DNA of 64,000 nucleotides from Roridomyces roridus (lineage: Eukaryota; Basidiomycota; Agaricomycetes; Agaricales; Mycenaceae): assembly GCA_029378245.1 (NCBI GenBank), contig JARKIF010000003.1:3613731-3677730 (forward strand), read 5' to 3'. Positions 46,141 through 57,020 of the stretch are shown here, one piece after another; the first letter of the stretch is position 1; every line of letters begins with the position of its first letter. The notes below the pieces were generated by a model. The model saw nothing but the letters and a program-made list of their open reading frames with translations, did no database searches and was not told the origin of the DNA. Position numbers and translations under genes: made by a program.

Positions 46141-46712
46141 TTTTTGTTTCATGCACCACTTGAATCGATGTTCATTTTTACGCTCATCACTTTGAGTGAT
46201 TGGTCAGCGATATCAGGACCAACCACTGAACCAAGCGCTCGTAAAGAGGATGGCGGGTGCCCAGGGTTACATTATACTCGCATATGACCCCTCCGACGCG
46301 TCCTGAGAGGGACTGCTTTCCCTTTCATATAAAAAATCTGTGCATTCGAAGTGCTGTGAATTTCAGGCCAGTTTTGGTTGAATAGAATTCAACCCAGATA
46401 ACTACAGGGCGAACTATATTGAACGAATTATCACTCGTAGCATCGTCAGTTTATGCACGACGACTGATTCCATCTTCATTTTCACGCTCATCACTGTGAG
46501 TGATTGGTCACGGACATTGGAACCAAATTTGAAAGGGAACCAACCAAGCGCCTGTAAGGAGAGTGCCGCGTGGGTCACATATGATAGATCGCCACAGTGC
46601 GAAGCATACGTCCAGAGAGGGAATGCTATCACTTTCATCCAAGAAATCTGTGGATTCAGAAGTGCTGCGAATTTCAACTCAGTTTTGGTTGAATAGAATT
46701 CAACCTAAATAC
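46141..46712. repeat. Tandem duplication of about 300 bp
   Basis: Copy 1 runs about 46141-46404 and copy 2 about 46441-46712. Landmarks shared in order: CGCTCATCACTNTGAGTGAT, TGGTCA, a CCAACCA-CAAGCGC block, a GAGAGGGANTGCT block, AAATCTGTG-ATTC, and GTTTTGGTTGAATAGAATTC followed by AACC. The overall identity is roughly 70-75% by eye. Noncoding; divergent enough to be old. Confidence 0.7.
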
Positions 46713-46797
46713 CCGTGCGAACTGACGGAAACGTATTCAACCAGACCTGGTTGAGAATCAATGTAATCTAGTTCAGACGGATCACCATAGGCGAAAG

Positions 46798-47809
46798 ATG
46801 AGTTCAAAAAGCCGAACAGACCTGGACTTGACCTGGATCCTCCCAGAACACTTCGAACGGGGCGCCACAAAGAAGTTGCCCGGCGCGCAGAAGTTTCATG
46901 AATACCGCGACAGCCTGAATTCGATCGCTTGCAAACTTGAAAATAGCCACTTCGATTCCCAAGGACGTGGGGCTCGTGAGAACGGATCACCGCACCTCTT
47001 TTGCTCTCAAAAATCACCTCACGGCGACTCAATGTACTCTAACGACCCCCGGGCGCTACTAGTGTCGAGTTACGGATCACCACCACCACCGAGACATGTA
47101 CACGGAGACCTCGGTTCAAACGACCCGTCCGCGCACACCCCACTGTTACGGACCTGCAGCGAGACGACTACGACGTATCTCTCCACTTCATTCACCGACA
47201 CTGCATCGGATGCGCTTGCACCGTCCTCAGGCTCAAGCTGTACCGCTGCTCCTCCCCCGGCATCGTATGCGCAAAGCTCCAACTGGGGTGGCCAGAGTAT
47301 CTCCCTGACGCTGGAAAATTCGGGCAGCGTCGCCCGCGATCACCTCGCCTCCGAACGCACCTTCCTAGCGTACATCCGTACGAGTCTGTGCGTCGCCTCG
47401 GTCGGTGTCGGTCAGTGCTCAACCATGTATCTTCGAATTCGGATGTACTCATGTAAATTCGACGGTCGCAGCGCTCGCTCAGCTTCTTACCCTCGAATAC
47501 GACTATCCACTGCCAGTCCCAGCTCCCAAATCATCGTTGGAAATATACGCCCGCCCATTGGCGGTGTCTTTCATCCTTCTGTCGCTGTACGTCTTGCTCG
47601 TCGGTACGTCCTACCATGAAACAATCGACACAATCCGCTGAAAATGCCTACCACACACAGGCGTGTCCAGATACTTTTGCATCCAGGCATCACTCGTCCG
47701 GGGTGTATTCCCTGTTTCTCGGTTGGGGTTAGTGGGGATTGTACTTGCGCTCACAGCGCTGGTTGTGTTCGTATTCGGTTTGCTGATGGTGGAGGGAACG
47801 AGTGAGTAG
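46798..47809 (+). CDS. DUF202 membrane protein
   Basis: Exons 46798-47410, 47472-47603 and 47661-47809 close in phase. The conserved start of the DUF202 (YidH-like) domain is ARDHLASERTFLAYIRTSL, followed by three transmembrane segments: TSLCVASVGVALAQLL, LAVSFILLSLYVLLVG and VGIVLALTALVVFVFGLL. Function is poorly known; yeast relatives with this fold include small subunits of the vacuolar transporter chaperone complex. The N-terminal 150 or more residues are Ser/Pro-rich and disordered. The ATG at 47032 (MYSNDPRALL) is an equally likely start and gives a more usual length; 46798 is the longest open choice. Confidence 0.8.
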
Positions 47810-48663
47810 GGAGATTTGGCTACGGGTATCTGGGTATTAAAAATCCTGGTTGGATTGAAACGTAACAATCCACCGCCAGCGTTAGCAAGTCGGAAATAGG
47901 AAGCGACTCGGAATCAAGGTCAGTGTGCTCTCGTTTGGTGCCAAAGTCAATACGCATCTCTTGTCGCCCAGGGTTCGATTCCCTCCCAAGGCCTACGATT
48001 GCTTCAGATCTGTGTCCTTCTTTTTGTCTTGTCGAAATATGTGAAGGTTTTGCAATTGCAGGTCGCTCTCCCTCCGTGCGTGGCTCCCCCGAACGCAGTC
48101 CCTCCAAGATTGAACGGAAGAGAACATCTTCAGACGTCTTCCTGCCGATTTCGCTGTAGGATGGATTTCGCTGTAGCATGGGTCGTTGCTGTGGTGGGTG
48201 AAAGTACGATGATCATGCATTCTCGTGTTCTTCTGCCTTCCGAGCCCACCTTTCAGCTCCACAGACCGCGTTGACCTGGGGGGTTCGATTCCCCCCAAAG
48301 CATTATTGTACAGGTCGTCCTTTTTTCATACATGTCCAATGCTGCTCACGTATGACTCCCTGCACCGTTTGCACGACACGGTCGGAAGAGAAAGCCCCCA
48401 GACGCGTCCACGTCCTGAGTTCTTTACTCGACCCCATGACGGTTCCAAAGTATAACACCAGGAGGTCACGGTGGGGCACGTTTCCCCCTGTCGTTTCCCT
48501 GGCTCCCAACTCTTGCTTCAACGCGTCTTAGCAGCAAAGGCTGCAGTTTATCTGCGTGTAAACGCGACATGGAATACATTTCATACAACGTACAAGATCA
48601 GTTGCTATGCAAACAGTTTCGAGAGAAATTATTATAATGCCCGCAGTCGTCGGAAATGAAGAA
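47810..48663. other. Intergenic with T-arm-like motifs
   Basis: No coding gene. GGGTTCGATTCCC occurs at about 47973 and GGGGTTCGATTCCCC at about 48278, each followed 20-40 bp later by a T-run. I could not find matching acceptor and anticodon arms, so these are not called tRNA genes. Confidence 0.4.
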
Positions 48664-50141
48664 TCAAGACGCCGCTTGCAGAAGCTTCAAATGCGCCATC
48701 CCACACGCGCCCGTGCCCCAAGGACCGCCAACGAGACGGTATCGTCTCCCCGCAGTACATCCCTCCACGCCACACACTGCCGGCAGAGGGGCAGGAGCAG
48801 TGACTTGAGTCCGCCCGTCGTCCGAAGCCATGACCTCAGATTCCGAGTTGCTCGGTGGAGGAAGAACAGAAGGTGGAACCGCAAAGGATACACGCATCAC
48901 CTTTGGCTGGTCGCCGTCAGTCACTGTATCCGCGTCGTCGGGAGCCCGCGAGGTCGAGATCCAGCGGTACATGATCGGCTCTGGGTCAGTCTCCTGTGGT
49001 ATCAGGAGGAACTGAGCGTCGGCCAAGTCTACTGTGTCCTCGAGCGCTACTGCGGCATTCTCATCACCGGACCCGGGTGTTTCGATGGGCGGCGTGGGGA
49101 TCTCGGCGGGTGGGGCCGTTGAGAGTGCAGTGGTACGTTTGTTTCGAGGTCGGGATTGTTTCTTGAGGAGACGATTGATGGTTTCGGCCTGAGAGGATAA
49201 GCGGGGGGATGGTTCCAGAAGTATGCAATGGACGAACCTTCTCGTTTTGGAGCTTCCTCTCGCTGACGTTACGCCGTTTGCGTGCAGACTCTTCTTTGCG
49301 AAGCGCCAGCTCCGATGGATCGACTTGTGAATTGGCGCCGCGCCGCCTCTTGGCTGGGGGAGGAGGAGCAGCTTCCTCCTCGGGCTCCTCGTCTGGATGC
49401 ACGATGAAAGGGCATAGACGACGATGGTGGGTAGACTCTCACCTACTGATGTCTCCGAGCCGGCAATACCCTTGCGAGCCTTGGCCAGTGCCGCTTGTCG
49501 CTTGGTGAGACGTACATTCTGCGGCATCTCCTCTTCCTCCGACTCGTCCGAGTCCTCCGATTCGACTTGAATCGCCGCAGCTGTACGGCCATGAGGTAAA
49601 GTAGTAACGCGGAGGCAATATGCACAGCTTACCACGGGTGCGCCTCCCGCGGGTGACTGCCCCTGGACGGACTTTAAATTTAATCTTGAGCGGGGACTTG
49701 CTGGTGGGGGCAACAACCTAGAGGGGTGAGGATGAAAGAGTGAGCTCTTGATGAACGAGCTCAACGCACCGATGGCGAACGCGATTCTTGGATCTCGTCA
49801 TCCTCCTCCTCTAGCTCGTAGTCCTCAGCCTCCACCTCAGGCTCTCCCACTTCCACCTCGCTGGGCTCAGATTCGCTCCCTGCATCCGGCAGCACGTCCA
49901 CCTCGACTTGCTCGTCCTCCGATTCAATGTCTGGCTCGTCGACATCGACATCCATGCGGCTCGTCACAGCCTCGTCGTCGTTGGAAATCCGCATGTCCGA
50001 GTCGTCGTCTGACGTGGATGCAGCTGAGAAGAGGTGGCACGGGCCGATGCGCGCTAACTCCGACTTTAGCATCAAAACGAGAAGCTACTCGGACACGATC
50101 GCGAGTTACTCACCGTCGGGGTCCGAGGTAAGGGGAGTCAT
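48664..50141 (-). CDS. IES2: INO80 chromatin-remodelling complex subunit B (Ies2)
   Basis: Nuclear subunit of the INO80 nucleosome remodeller. Six exons (50141-50114, 50023-49770, 49717-49633, 49580-49443, 49392-49238, 49188-48664) close in phase to 394 residues. Residues about 10-95 are acidic. LTKRQAALAKARKG lies around residue 140, and the PAPA-1/INO80B conserved region runs about 190-235 (ESARKRRNVSERKLQNEKAE, then TINRLLKKQSRP). The C-terminus reads CGVEGCTAGRRYRL with further CGMAH, a HIT-type zinc motif with several ligands visible. PEPIMYRWIST just before it is also typical. Single-copy housekeeping gene. Confidence 0.9.
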
Positions 50142-51243
50142 CCGCGGCTCAGGTGGTGGTAAAGGTGAAAGCGGCGCGGGAGGCGCCTATGTGTCGCCAC
50201 CATTGGTGGTGTCTGCCTGAGGCCTGATGGTGGGCCGAGAGAGAGATGGAGGTTGCTGCGACGGTGAAAGCTGTGTCATCCATCATTGATCGCAATCCGC
50301 TTCTGGACTGTCATTTCATCTGTCACTCAGATGTCTATCAAAACCTGGCCCAGCCCTTTGGCGGCAGCTGCGTATTGGCCGCGTACAGGAAATTTGACAT
50401 CCTGAGACAGCCAATCTACGGAAACCGGAAGGATTGAACAATTTGCAGGAACCAATCCAGGGTCCCGACACTGGTCAAGTGTGGATTTCGTCCGGGCCGT
50501 TAGAAGCAATTGCCCACAGCTCAGAGTATTCCAGTATCAACACAACACATGAGCTTTTGAGGCCCTTATTTACCTACAGGGACGGCCTCGGTGGCATTAT
50601 TCCCAGGACCCCGATACTCTCTCACACTTGATCATGGTTGTTATGGCGGGAATCAGGGGTTCAACCAAATACCCAAGGGCTAAAGCTCCAGCGGGCGGGG
50701 CGGGCTTATGAAAACATTCAATAAAGCTGCTTTTGTTCAAATATACACCATATATAACGCCAAGGCCAGCTGAAAGTTGTCCGCCTCATCATCGCAAAAA
50801 TGCCCCAACACTCCACATCCACTACAAAAATCATAGCCCGGCTGGACCCGGCGCTCGGCCCTTGGTATGAGATCAACCAAACTTTTGGGACTCCATTTTT
50901 GGGAGGGATAGCCAATACGATCAAGTCCATCATCTCCTTTATCAAGGTTGGATAGATTGTTTGGATCCCCTCGTTCTAACACGGATAATCCGAGTCATTC
51001 AGGACGTCAGAAAAAATAAACCAGAATGCATCAGCCTGCTAGAGCATGTCCACGAAGTGCTCTACGCCATTGTGAGACTTCACATTGGACCAGAAATTCC
51101 TGGAAGTTGAAGTTGAAGTTGCTCAGAGCGGGCCAGATTGTGCATAGGAGATCACGAATTCCTCTTCAGGTCGACGTTCAGGAGGACGAATACCAGCAAA
51201 AGCCGAGCCAGATCCAGTCGGCACAGGGCGTTGTCGTAGTCAA
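50142..51243. other. No gene recognised
   Basis: Upstream region of INO80B. A minus-strand frame (50982-50737) contains FCSGCGVLGHFCDDE, with a few Cys/His, but is too short and isolated to call. Confidence 0.35.
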
Positions 51244-52005
51244 GTGTCAAGAGAGAATGTCACGCCGTCACGCCGTGACTGGCTTGCTCCTGACCTTCAT
51301 CATCGAATCGCTGGCACTCTCCTCTGCTCTGCTTCACCCCCAGAAGCGATCCCTCGTGTTACCACCTCAAACGAAGCGACTCACTGTACAACCACCGAAC
51401 GCTCCCGACGTCATTATTCCTTCGTTCCAAGTCTCAGCCAGCCACGACTTCTCGGTGTGCTCTCCCGTTTCTCTCAGTCGACTGCGTTCTCTCAACTGTC
51501 TCAAAAACTTCATAAATCCACGAATTATCCCCGCCACTCGGAATCACGACCGCACGTGGATCCACAATCTATACTCATCGCTCTTTCATCCGACCACTGT
51601 TACATTTCGCGAATACTTACACCCTCCGGCAACAAACACAGCATTTACGCAATTACACAGCCCGAAGGACCTTTCCGAGTTGGATTCGCCTCAAAGGCAG
51701 CGGCATCAGCATTCTACGGCAGGCCGCGTTCAGTTGATCTGCTGCAGAGTTCGAGAGAGAAATTGGCTCGAATACGTCCGTTGACGTCGGTGCGAGTGGA
51801 AGCTGAGGTTACCGGTGAGATGATGCATTGGACGTCGCGAGGACTACTGACCGTTGTAGACGAGATGCCTTACGTGAGGATCGCAGTCGTCCCCGGGGAC
51901 GGCTGCTCGTGGACGGCTGCTGCCTCCACGGGGAAGAACGTTGCAAAGGTACACAAGACGGGGATGGCGGCGGTGAGTTTCGTGCAGGGAGTGTGTCGAG
52001 GCTGA
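51244..52005 (+). CDS. Hypothetical protein, 253 residues
   Basis: One uninterrupted frame. The first half is Ser/Arg-rich and may be a targeting region. The second half looks like folded protein (ALSSDHCYISRIL, YAITQPEGPFRVGFASKAAA, VRIAVVPGDGCSWTAAAS). No family recognised; an intronless gene is unusual in this window. It ends 385 bp before the STE3 gene. Confidence 0.35.
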   Translation: MSRENVTPSRRDWLAPDLHHRIAGTLLCSASPPEAIPRVTTSNEATHCTTTERSRRHYSFVPSLSQPRLLGVLSRFSQSTAFSQLSQKLHKSTNYPRHSESRPHVDPQSILIALSSDHCYISRILTPSGNKHSIYAITQPEGPFRVGFASKAAASAFYGRPRSVDLLQSSREKLARIRPLTSVRVEAEVTGEMMHWTSRGLLTVVDEMPYVRIAVVPGDGCSWTAAASTGKNVAKVHKTGMAAVSFVQGVCRG

Positions 52006-52389
52006 TCAAGTATGCGCTGGAAAGGAACGGAAGGACGACGAATGGATGAGTGAGTCAATGGTTCCAGTTACATAAAGGTGGTCGAGCTGATCTGTTGTTG
52101 CTGCCTCCACAATCTACATATCGTGGTGCGAACTTTCATCTGTCCATCGAATCGCTGCGGCGAACGGGATCAAGATATGATCACCCATGTCAAGAGAGCT
52201 ATTTGCAGCTGTTCCATCAAGGAAAGATCATGTCTCGCAGAGCCCCCACCTTATCTCCCAGAATACAACATTCCCGGCGTTTCTGCTGCCGCCTGAAATA
52301 CCGTCTTCGCACACCACGGAGATTGCTCTTCTCGGTCGAGCCCCACTCTCGCTCTCACTCCCCTCCTCCCACTCCTTCACTGCTCGATC

Positions 52390-53501
52390 ATGCCCTCCAG
52401 TGCGCTGGTCGCCGTGCCGTTCGTTGCCTCCTTCCTTATCTTGGTCACTGTACCACACCACTGGCGGGTGCGAAACTGCGCTACACTCTCGCTAATTGCC
52501 TGGCTGCTCGCGTTCGACTTGGTCCACGGCGTTGACGCCGCGATTTGGTCAGGGAACGTCGACATTGTTGCACCTGTGTGGTGTGATATCGGTGCGTATC
52601 TCGGGGCGCATGTCTTCACCCTCCTCTGACTGAAACCGTCGCCGGCTTGTATGTAGCCACCAAGATAATCTTGGGAGCAAAGACGAGTGTCACGGGTTGC
52701 AGTCTATGCTTGGCTATGCAGCTCCATCGGATTGCCAATTGCGCTGTTCGGCCTCGCGGATGGAGGGACCGCGTAGCTGAGTTGGGACTTTGCTGGGGGT
52801 TTGCTTTCGTGATAATGGGACTCCGTGAGTCCACCATCCAAAGCCGGCCTTGCTAAAACCTTCTAGATTACATCGTCCAAGGTCACCGCTTCGACATCAT
52901 CCAAGATTTAGGATGTTGGCCCGCGATCTACGTATCCTGGCCTTCAATCCTCATCCTTACAGCCCCTCAACTCGGTGCGGCCGTCCTCGCACTTGTTTAC
53001 TCCACCCTGGCTTTCGTGGAAATCTACCGCCGCCGGCGGACTTTCCGCACGGTGATGGAAAAGTGCGGCACAGGGGCTGGTCGGGCCATCACCCCGGCAC
53101 AGTACTTTCGCCTCCTCCTCACGGTGGTCTTTGTGGGCTCATACGTTGTCTTCAACTCCGTCAGTGCGTCGACAGCTTTCGCGGATGGTCTCCAGCCGTG
53201 GACGAATTGGACCGACGTCCATTCGAGGTTCTCGTTCATCGGACAGTACACCCCAGAGGACCCCGACCCTAATTTGGGTGACATATACGCGTTTTGGTTG
53301 GCGCTGCCGCTCACTGGGTTGTTGTTTTTTGTTATATTTGGGATTGGGGCGGAGGCGAATAGGGAGTATGGGGATATTTGGAAGGCAGTGGCTTGCTTGT
53401 TTTCGAGGAAAACTGGGGGGACCGGTGGAGTTGAGGTCGAGGATTCCCCGTATAAATTACCTCCGCTAGAGCAGTTGCCAGCTCTTACTTGGGAGGTCTA
53501 G
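52390..53501 (+). CDS. Pheromone receptor, STE3 class
   Basis: G-protein-coupled receptor for lipopeptide mating pheromones. Exons 52390-52591, 52657-52824 and 52867-53501 close in phase to 334 residues. Seven hydrophobic spans: about residues 1-22 (ALVAVPFVASFLILV), 30-50, 68-90, 108-125, 145-175 (WPSILILTAPQLGAAVLALV), 200-225 (LLLTVVFVGSYVVF) and 265-290 (FWLALPLTGLLFFVIFGIG). STE3 hallmarks: HWRVRNCATLSLIAWLL, the APVWCDI-ATKI junction with GCSLCLAMQL, and HYIVQGHRFDI with GCWPAIY. This family is encoded at the mating-type P/R (B) locus and by non-mating paralogues elsewhere. I saw no pheromone precursor with a CAAX end close by, so a non-mating paralogue is possible. Confidence 0.9.
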
Positions 53502-53541
53502 ACGAATTGAAATTCGATGTGTCTGAACATACGTCCCACAG

Positions 53542-55099
53542 GGGCTTACAGAAACTGCCGCACTGCCGCACTTTTGCCGCAGCAGCTACCGCACTGAACC
53601 GCGTGGTGCCGCACTGATGTCACACTACCGCAGTGTCACGCTTTGGTCGCAGCTGCGGCAGTTTGCTTAAAGGTGCTACCAAACTTAAAATGAGATTAAC
53701 GGCTGAATTTGTAGCCTACTACCTGAGGACTCTTTCACTGGTGTCCGTTTTTGAAAAAGGCAAGTGGGTTGCGAGTTAAACCAATTTTAATGAACATCGG
53801 CTAAAGTGGGTACTAGTAAGTCGAGCCTGTTTCGAACGATGAAGGGCCACCAAAATGCGTGCAAATGCTTTGTGGGTAATCTACCGGATGCCTTCTGACT
53901 ACCAATGCCTCCGAGAGTAGTCAGCAGCTCGGAACTGATTTCAATTTGTGCATTCACGTTGTGTGACCTTGTTTGGTGCACGCTCCTTGGCTTGAACCGC
54001 CACCATCGCCGAGATAGTTCTGGTCCCGGCGGACCACGCTCACGAATCTTCGGTCTTCCATCGGCCTCTGTGATTCATCCTGATCCAGTTCAAAGTTCAG
54101 AATATTGGCCTGGAGAGTCTAGAGCTGCAGTTGAAGATGCTGGTGAGTTCATTCCGCTCATTTGCCACCCTCCTGTGGCTCAGATATTGGGTCGCGCTCC
54201 AGTACTTGTCGATCAGGCAAAAGGCAAAGCCGATTCGCCGTGCAACATTGAATGCGCAAGGAGATAAACTTGAAGTTGACTGGGTCGGTGACACCAAGTC
54301 ATACAGGCCTTTTGCTCGAAAGCAGGTGCCGTGACACTGCCGCAACTGATGCTCCGAGCGTACGATTAGTCTAAACCATCGCAAAATTGACTATCTGGGT
54401 GCCCCGAGGGAGTTACGCCCTCGGAACAGCTGCCACTTTGTTCGACACATTTACTTAAAAACTGATTTATCTCCTGTTTGAACTTTCGCACTCGGAAACG
54501 ATCAACGGCAGCTTGGATGAGAACAAACCATCCATCCAAGGGTGTCCATGTCTCGAGAGGAAAAAATTTAGAGCAAAGTGCGGTAGTTTACAACTGCTGC
54601 TGAATTGTCACACTGCCGCATTGTCACGCCGCTTAGGTGCCGCACTGCGGTGCGGCAGTTACCGCTTTACCGCAGCTTCCAAAAATTTGCCGCGACTTTT
54701 TCGTTCAGCTGCCGCACTGTAAGTGGTACTTTACCGCAGTTGACCGCAAGGTGCCGCACTGGACCGATTTAAGTATGTAAGTATAGTTGAAAATTTGGAT
54801 GATCTCTGTTCGATTTGGGGTTCTGTGGGACTCCAGATACCATACCTTTCCCTTGATAGGTGAATCATGCAGAGGGCAGGCTCCAACTCTAAATCCAAGT
54901 TCAAAATCAGATGAAACAGGCTCAATTACAGGTTCTTTGCGACTCCAGATACAATGGCTTAACGTACGACAGCCCAACATGCTTAGGGAAGTCTTCGACC
55001 ATATACAACAGCTTGCTGTGAATTTACCTACCGCAGCTGCATGCCGCACCACTACCGCAACTACCGCTGCGGCAGCAGTGCGGTAGTTTCTGTAGGCCC
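53542..55099. mobile_element. DNA transposon with TIRs and target-site duplication
   Basis: The ends are inverted repeats: left GGGCTTACAGAAACTGCCGC, right (complement) GGGCCTACAGAAACTACCGC, matching at about 23 of the first 25 positions. The element is flanked on both sides by GTCCCACAG (53533-53541 and 55100-55108; the match extends to 11 bp if the TIR is drawn shorter). The 1,558-bp interior is noncoding, with only short open frames, so it is non-autonomous. The outer few hundred bases on both sides are packed with TGCCGCAC / ACCGCACT words (subterminal repeats). A 9-11-bp duplication suits Mutator-like elements best, and an 8-bp reading would suit hAT or KDZ. It landed 40 bp past the stop of the STE3 gene. 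Confidence 0.88.
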
Positions 55100-55108
55100 G
55101 TCCCACAG

Positions 55109-55647
55109 GTGAGATGTTTACATCAGAAATAATCCGTAGAAGTGCTACATGGCCGCACAGGAGCCGCGCGCACTGTAATGGAATATGAAATGAAATACAT
55201 CAGGAATCGAAGGGAGGCTCCTGAGCCACAAATGACCATCTCATCTGAGTATCTCGATTTCCTCTACTCCCAGGGACTGGAACCTCATGATCTGGATGGA
55301 AGCATGAATGATTCTTGGATTCTGTTGAAACTGGGCAATGAAATCTCCGGCCGGTTCTCCATTCATGATTGTCTCACCATTCGTGTATGCGTGGAGCTAT
55401 TAGCGTCTTGGGATCAGTCATTCAGTGATGGAGCTTCGAGTTGATCATTCGCCGACCCAGCGGAAGTTAGAATCCAGCGTTTTTCATTTCATTGTCAATC
55501 TTTTGTGTTTGGAGCAGCGACACAAAGTCATCAGAAAAGCTTCGGGTCTCATCACAGTTCGAGGATACCTTCATCTGAGATTGAAAGGATGGTGATGCAA
55601 CGCACATCGTATCCAGATGTGTTAATAAAGCTACAAGTTGAGCGCCG
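55109..55647. other. No gene recognised
   Basis: Flank of the transposon. A 100-codon plus-strand frame (55142-55444) contains MTISSEYLDFLYSQGLE and reads like protein, but I see no domain or splice partner. Confidence 0.35.
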
Positions 55648-56187
55648 TTGGATTCAAGCCAGCGCACATGTACACACGGAATCTTTATTCTGTTAGCTGG
55701 CGCGAGCGCGAGCATCTTTCTTCACAATTTTTTCTCCGCCACTCTTTCCTTGACTCTTGACTCATTCCCTTGTCGCTCGTTTCCTTCCCCCACAACCCCT
55801 CCATGCGCATTGCGCGTTCTAGCCCTCTTGTGCATCATATTTCCCACTATCCTTGCATTTCCATTGCCTGCCCACCACCATCCAAACCACCCAGAGGCGA
55901 ATCCGACGACGCCGTCGACAGCAGGCGAAGTAAGCCGCTCTTATTTCTGAACAAACAGATACTGAGATCCGCCTGTTTGTCTGTTTCAGAGACCGGCGCC
56001 ACATGGACAGGAATTTGAGCCGATCGGCTGCGTCCCGGGTCAATCTTGGACTGCCGCTGTGAACGTAGTTTGTGCGCAAAATGATCATCGAGTGCTCCAA
56101 CCGCTGTCGATATGTTCAGACATGGAGAACGGGAGAAAGTTTCAAACTTTGGGATTTCGCTTGGTCACCTTTCCGTGGAAAAATTAA
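55648..56187 (+). CDS. Putative secreted protein, 159 residues
   Basis: Exons 55648-55929 and 55990-56187 join in phase (GTAAGC donor, TTTCAG acceptor). A hydrophobic stretch ALRVLALLCIIFPTILAF is followed by a His/Pro-rich segment. Exon 2 reads FEPIGCVPGQSWTAAVNVVC, then ICSDMENGRKFQTLGFRL, with several cysteines, and ends in a stop at 56185-56187. If the true start is nearer the hydrophobic stretch (none is in frame between), it would be a signal peptide. Not recognised. It could be a lineage-specific small secreted protein. Confidence 0.4.
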
Positions 56188-56546
56188 ATGGCACTGCCTT
56201 ATGGACAAGCCGGGAGTCGAACCTAAGCTCGAATGGACATTTCTATTGTTCCCCTCTTTGCAGGGAGCAGCACTCCCCACCAAACAGCGTGTCGGTTCAA
56301 TAATGGTCCAGATCTCTAGGTCGTTTCCACTTTCCATGCTCAGACACTCGAGATTCGAGCAAACGGATATTCGAATAGTATACACGACTGATCAAGATAC
56401 AAGATTATGCAGGCTTCCTCCCGCTTTCATTGGCGGGCTGCGATCCGCCAACCATGGCCGCCGCCTCCACCTCCATCCAAGAGACCGCGCTCGTCGTGTA
56501 AAGTAACTGCAAAAATCGCATCTCGATCCATTCCCTTGCCGTCTGC

Positions 56547-57020
56547 TCAATCGAATAGACCGCCGCCGAACTATATCAAGGTCAAATCTCCGGGAGTAAG
56601 TAAGCAAAAGTAGCAGAGTCACGCACCATATCACCGTCCGAATCATCATCCGACTGCGGGTCCGGGTCCTGCTCAGGTGTCTTTACGTCCGTCTTGTCGG
56701 TCTGCGCCTCCGCGAGCTTCGCGGGGTTCGCGGGGTTCACAGCCCCGGTAGGAGCAGTGCCCACAGAAACCGAGGAGAGCATATCCTTGACGTTCTTCCC
56801 CTCGAGCGCTTTCGCGAGGAGGGTTGCCCAGATGGGTTCGAGCTCGATGTTGGCGGCGGTGGTGAGTGTGAGGATCTTGGATGCCTGTATGTCGTGAGGG
56901 AGGGAGGTCAAGTGGAATCAAGGCAGGGAGATGATGAGTGGGACGTACGGTGATTTCGACGTCGGCGTCGGCGAGGATGAGGGCTGCGTAGGTGGCTGCG
57001 AGGTCGGTGGGGTTGGACAT
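56547..57020 (-). CDS. RPP1: 60S acidic ribosomal protein P1
   Basis: Ribosomal stalk protein that recruits translation factors. Exons 57020-56949, 56884-56627 and 56570-56547 close in phase to 117 residues. [20 protein letters not shown] and VEIT match the P1 N-terminal helices, followed by [19 protein letters not shown] and [18 protein letters not shown]. An alanine/proline hinge is replaced in part by an acidic stretch ([17 protein letters not shown]), and the last micro-exon encodes FGGGLFD, the variant of the conserved GFGLFD tail. The 24-nt last exon is easily missed by gene finders. Confidence 0.92.

Noticed and set aside
47960..48300. Two T-arm-like sequences (GGGTTCGATTCCC) with downstream T-runs, as candidate tRNA genes
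   Set aside because: No acceptor stem partner or anticodon arm could be placed upstream of either.
49748..50131. Plus-strand proline/arginine-rich frame
   Set aside because: Antisense of the acidic exon of INO80B.
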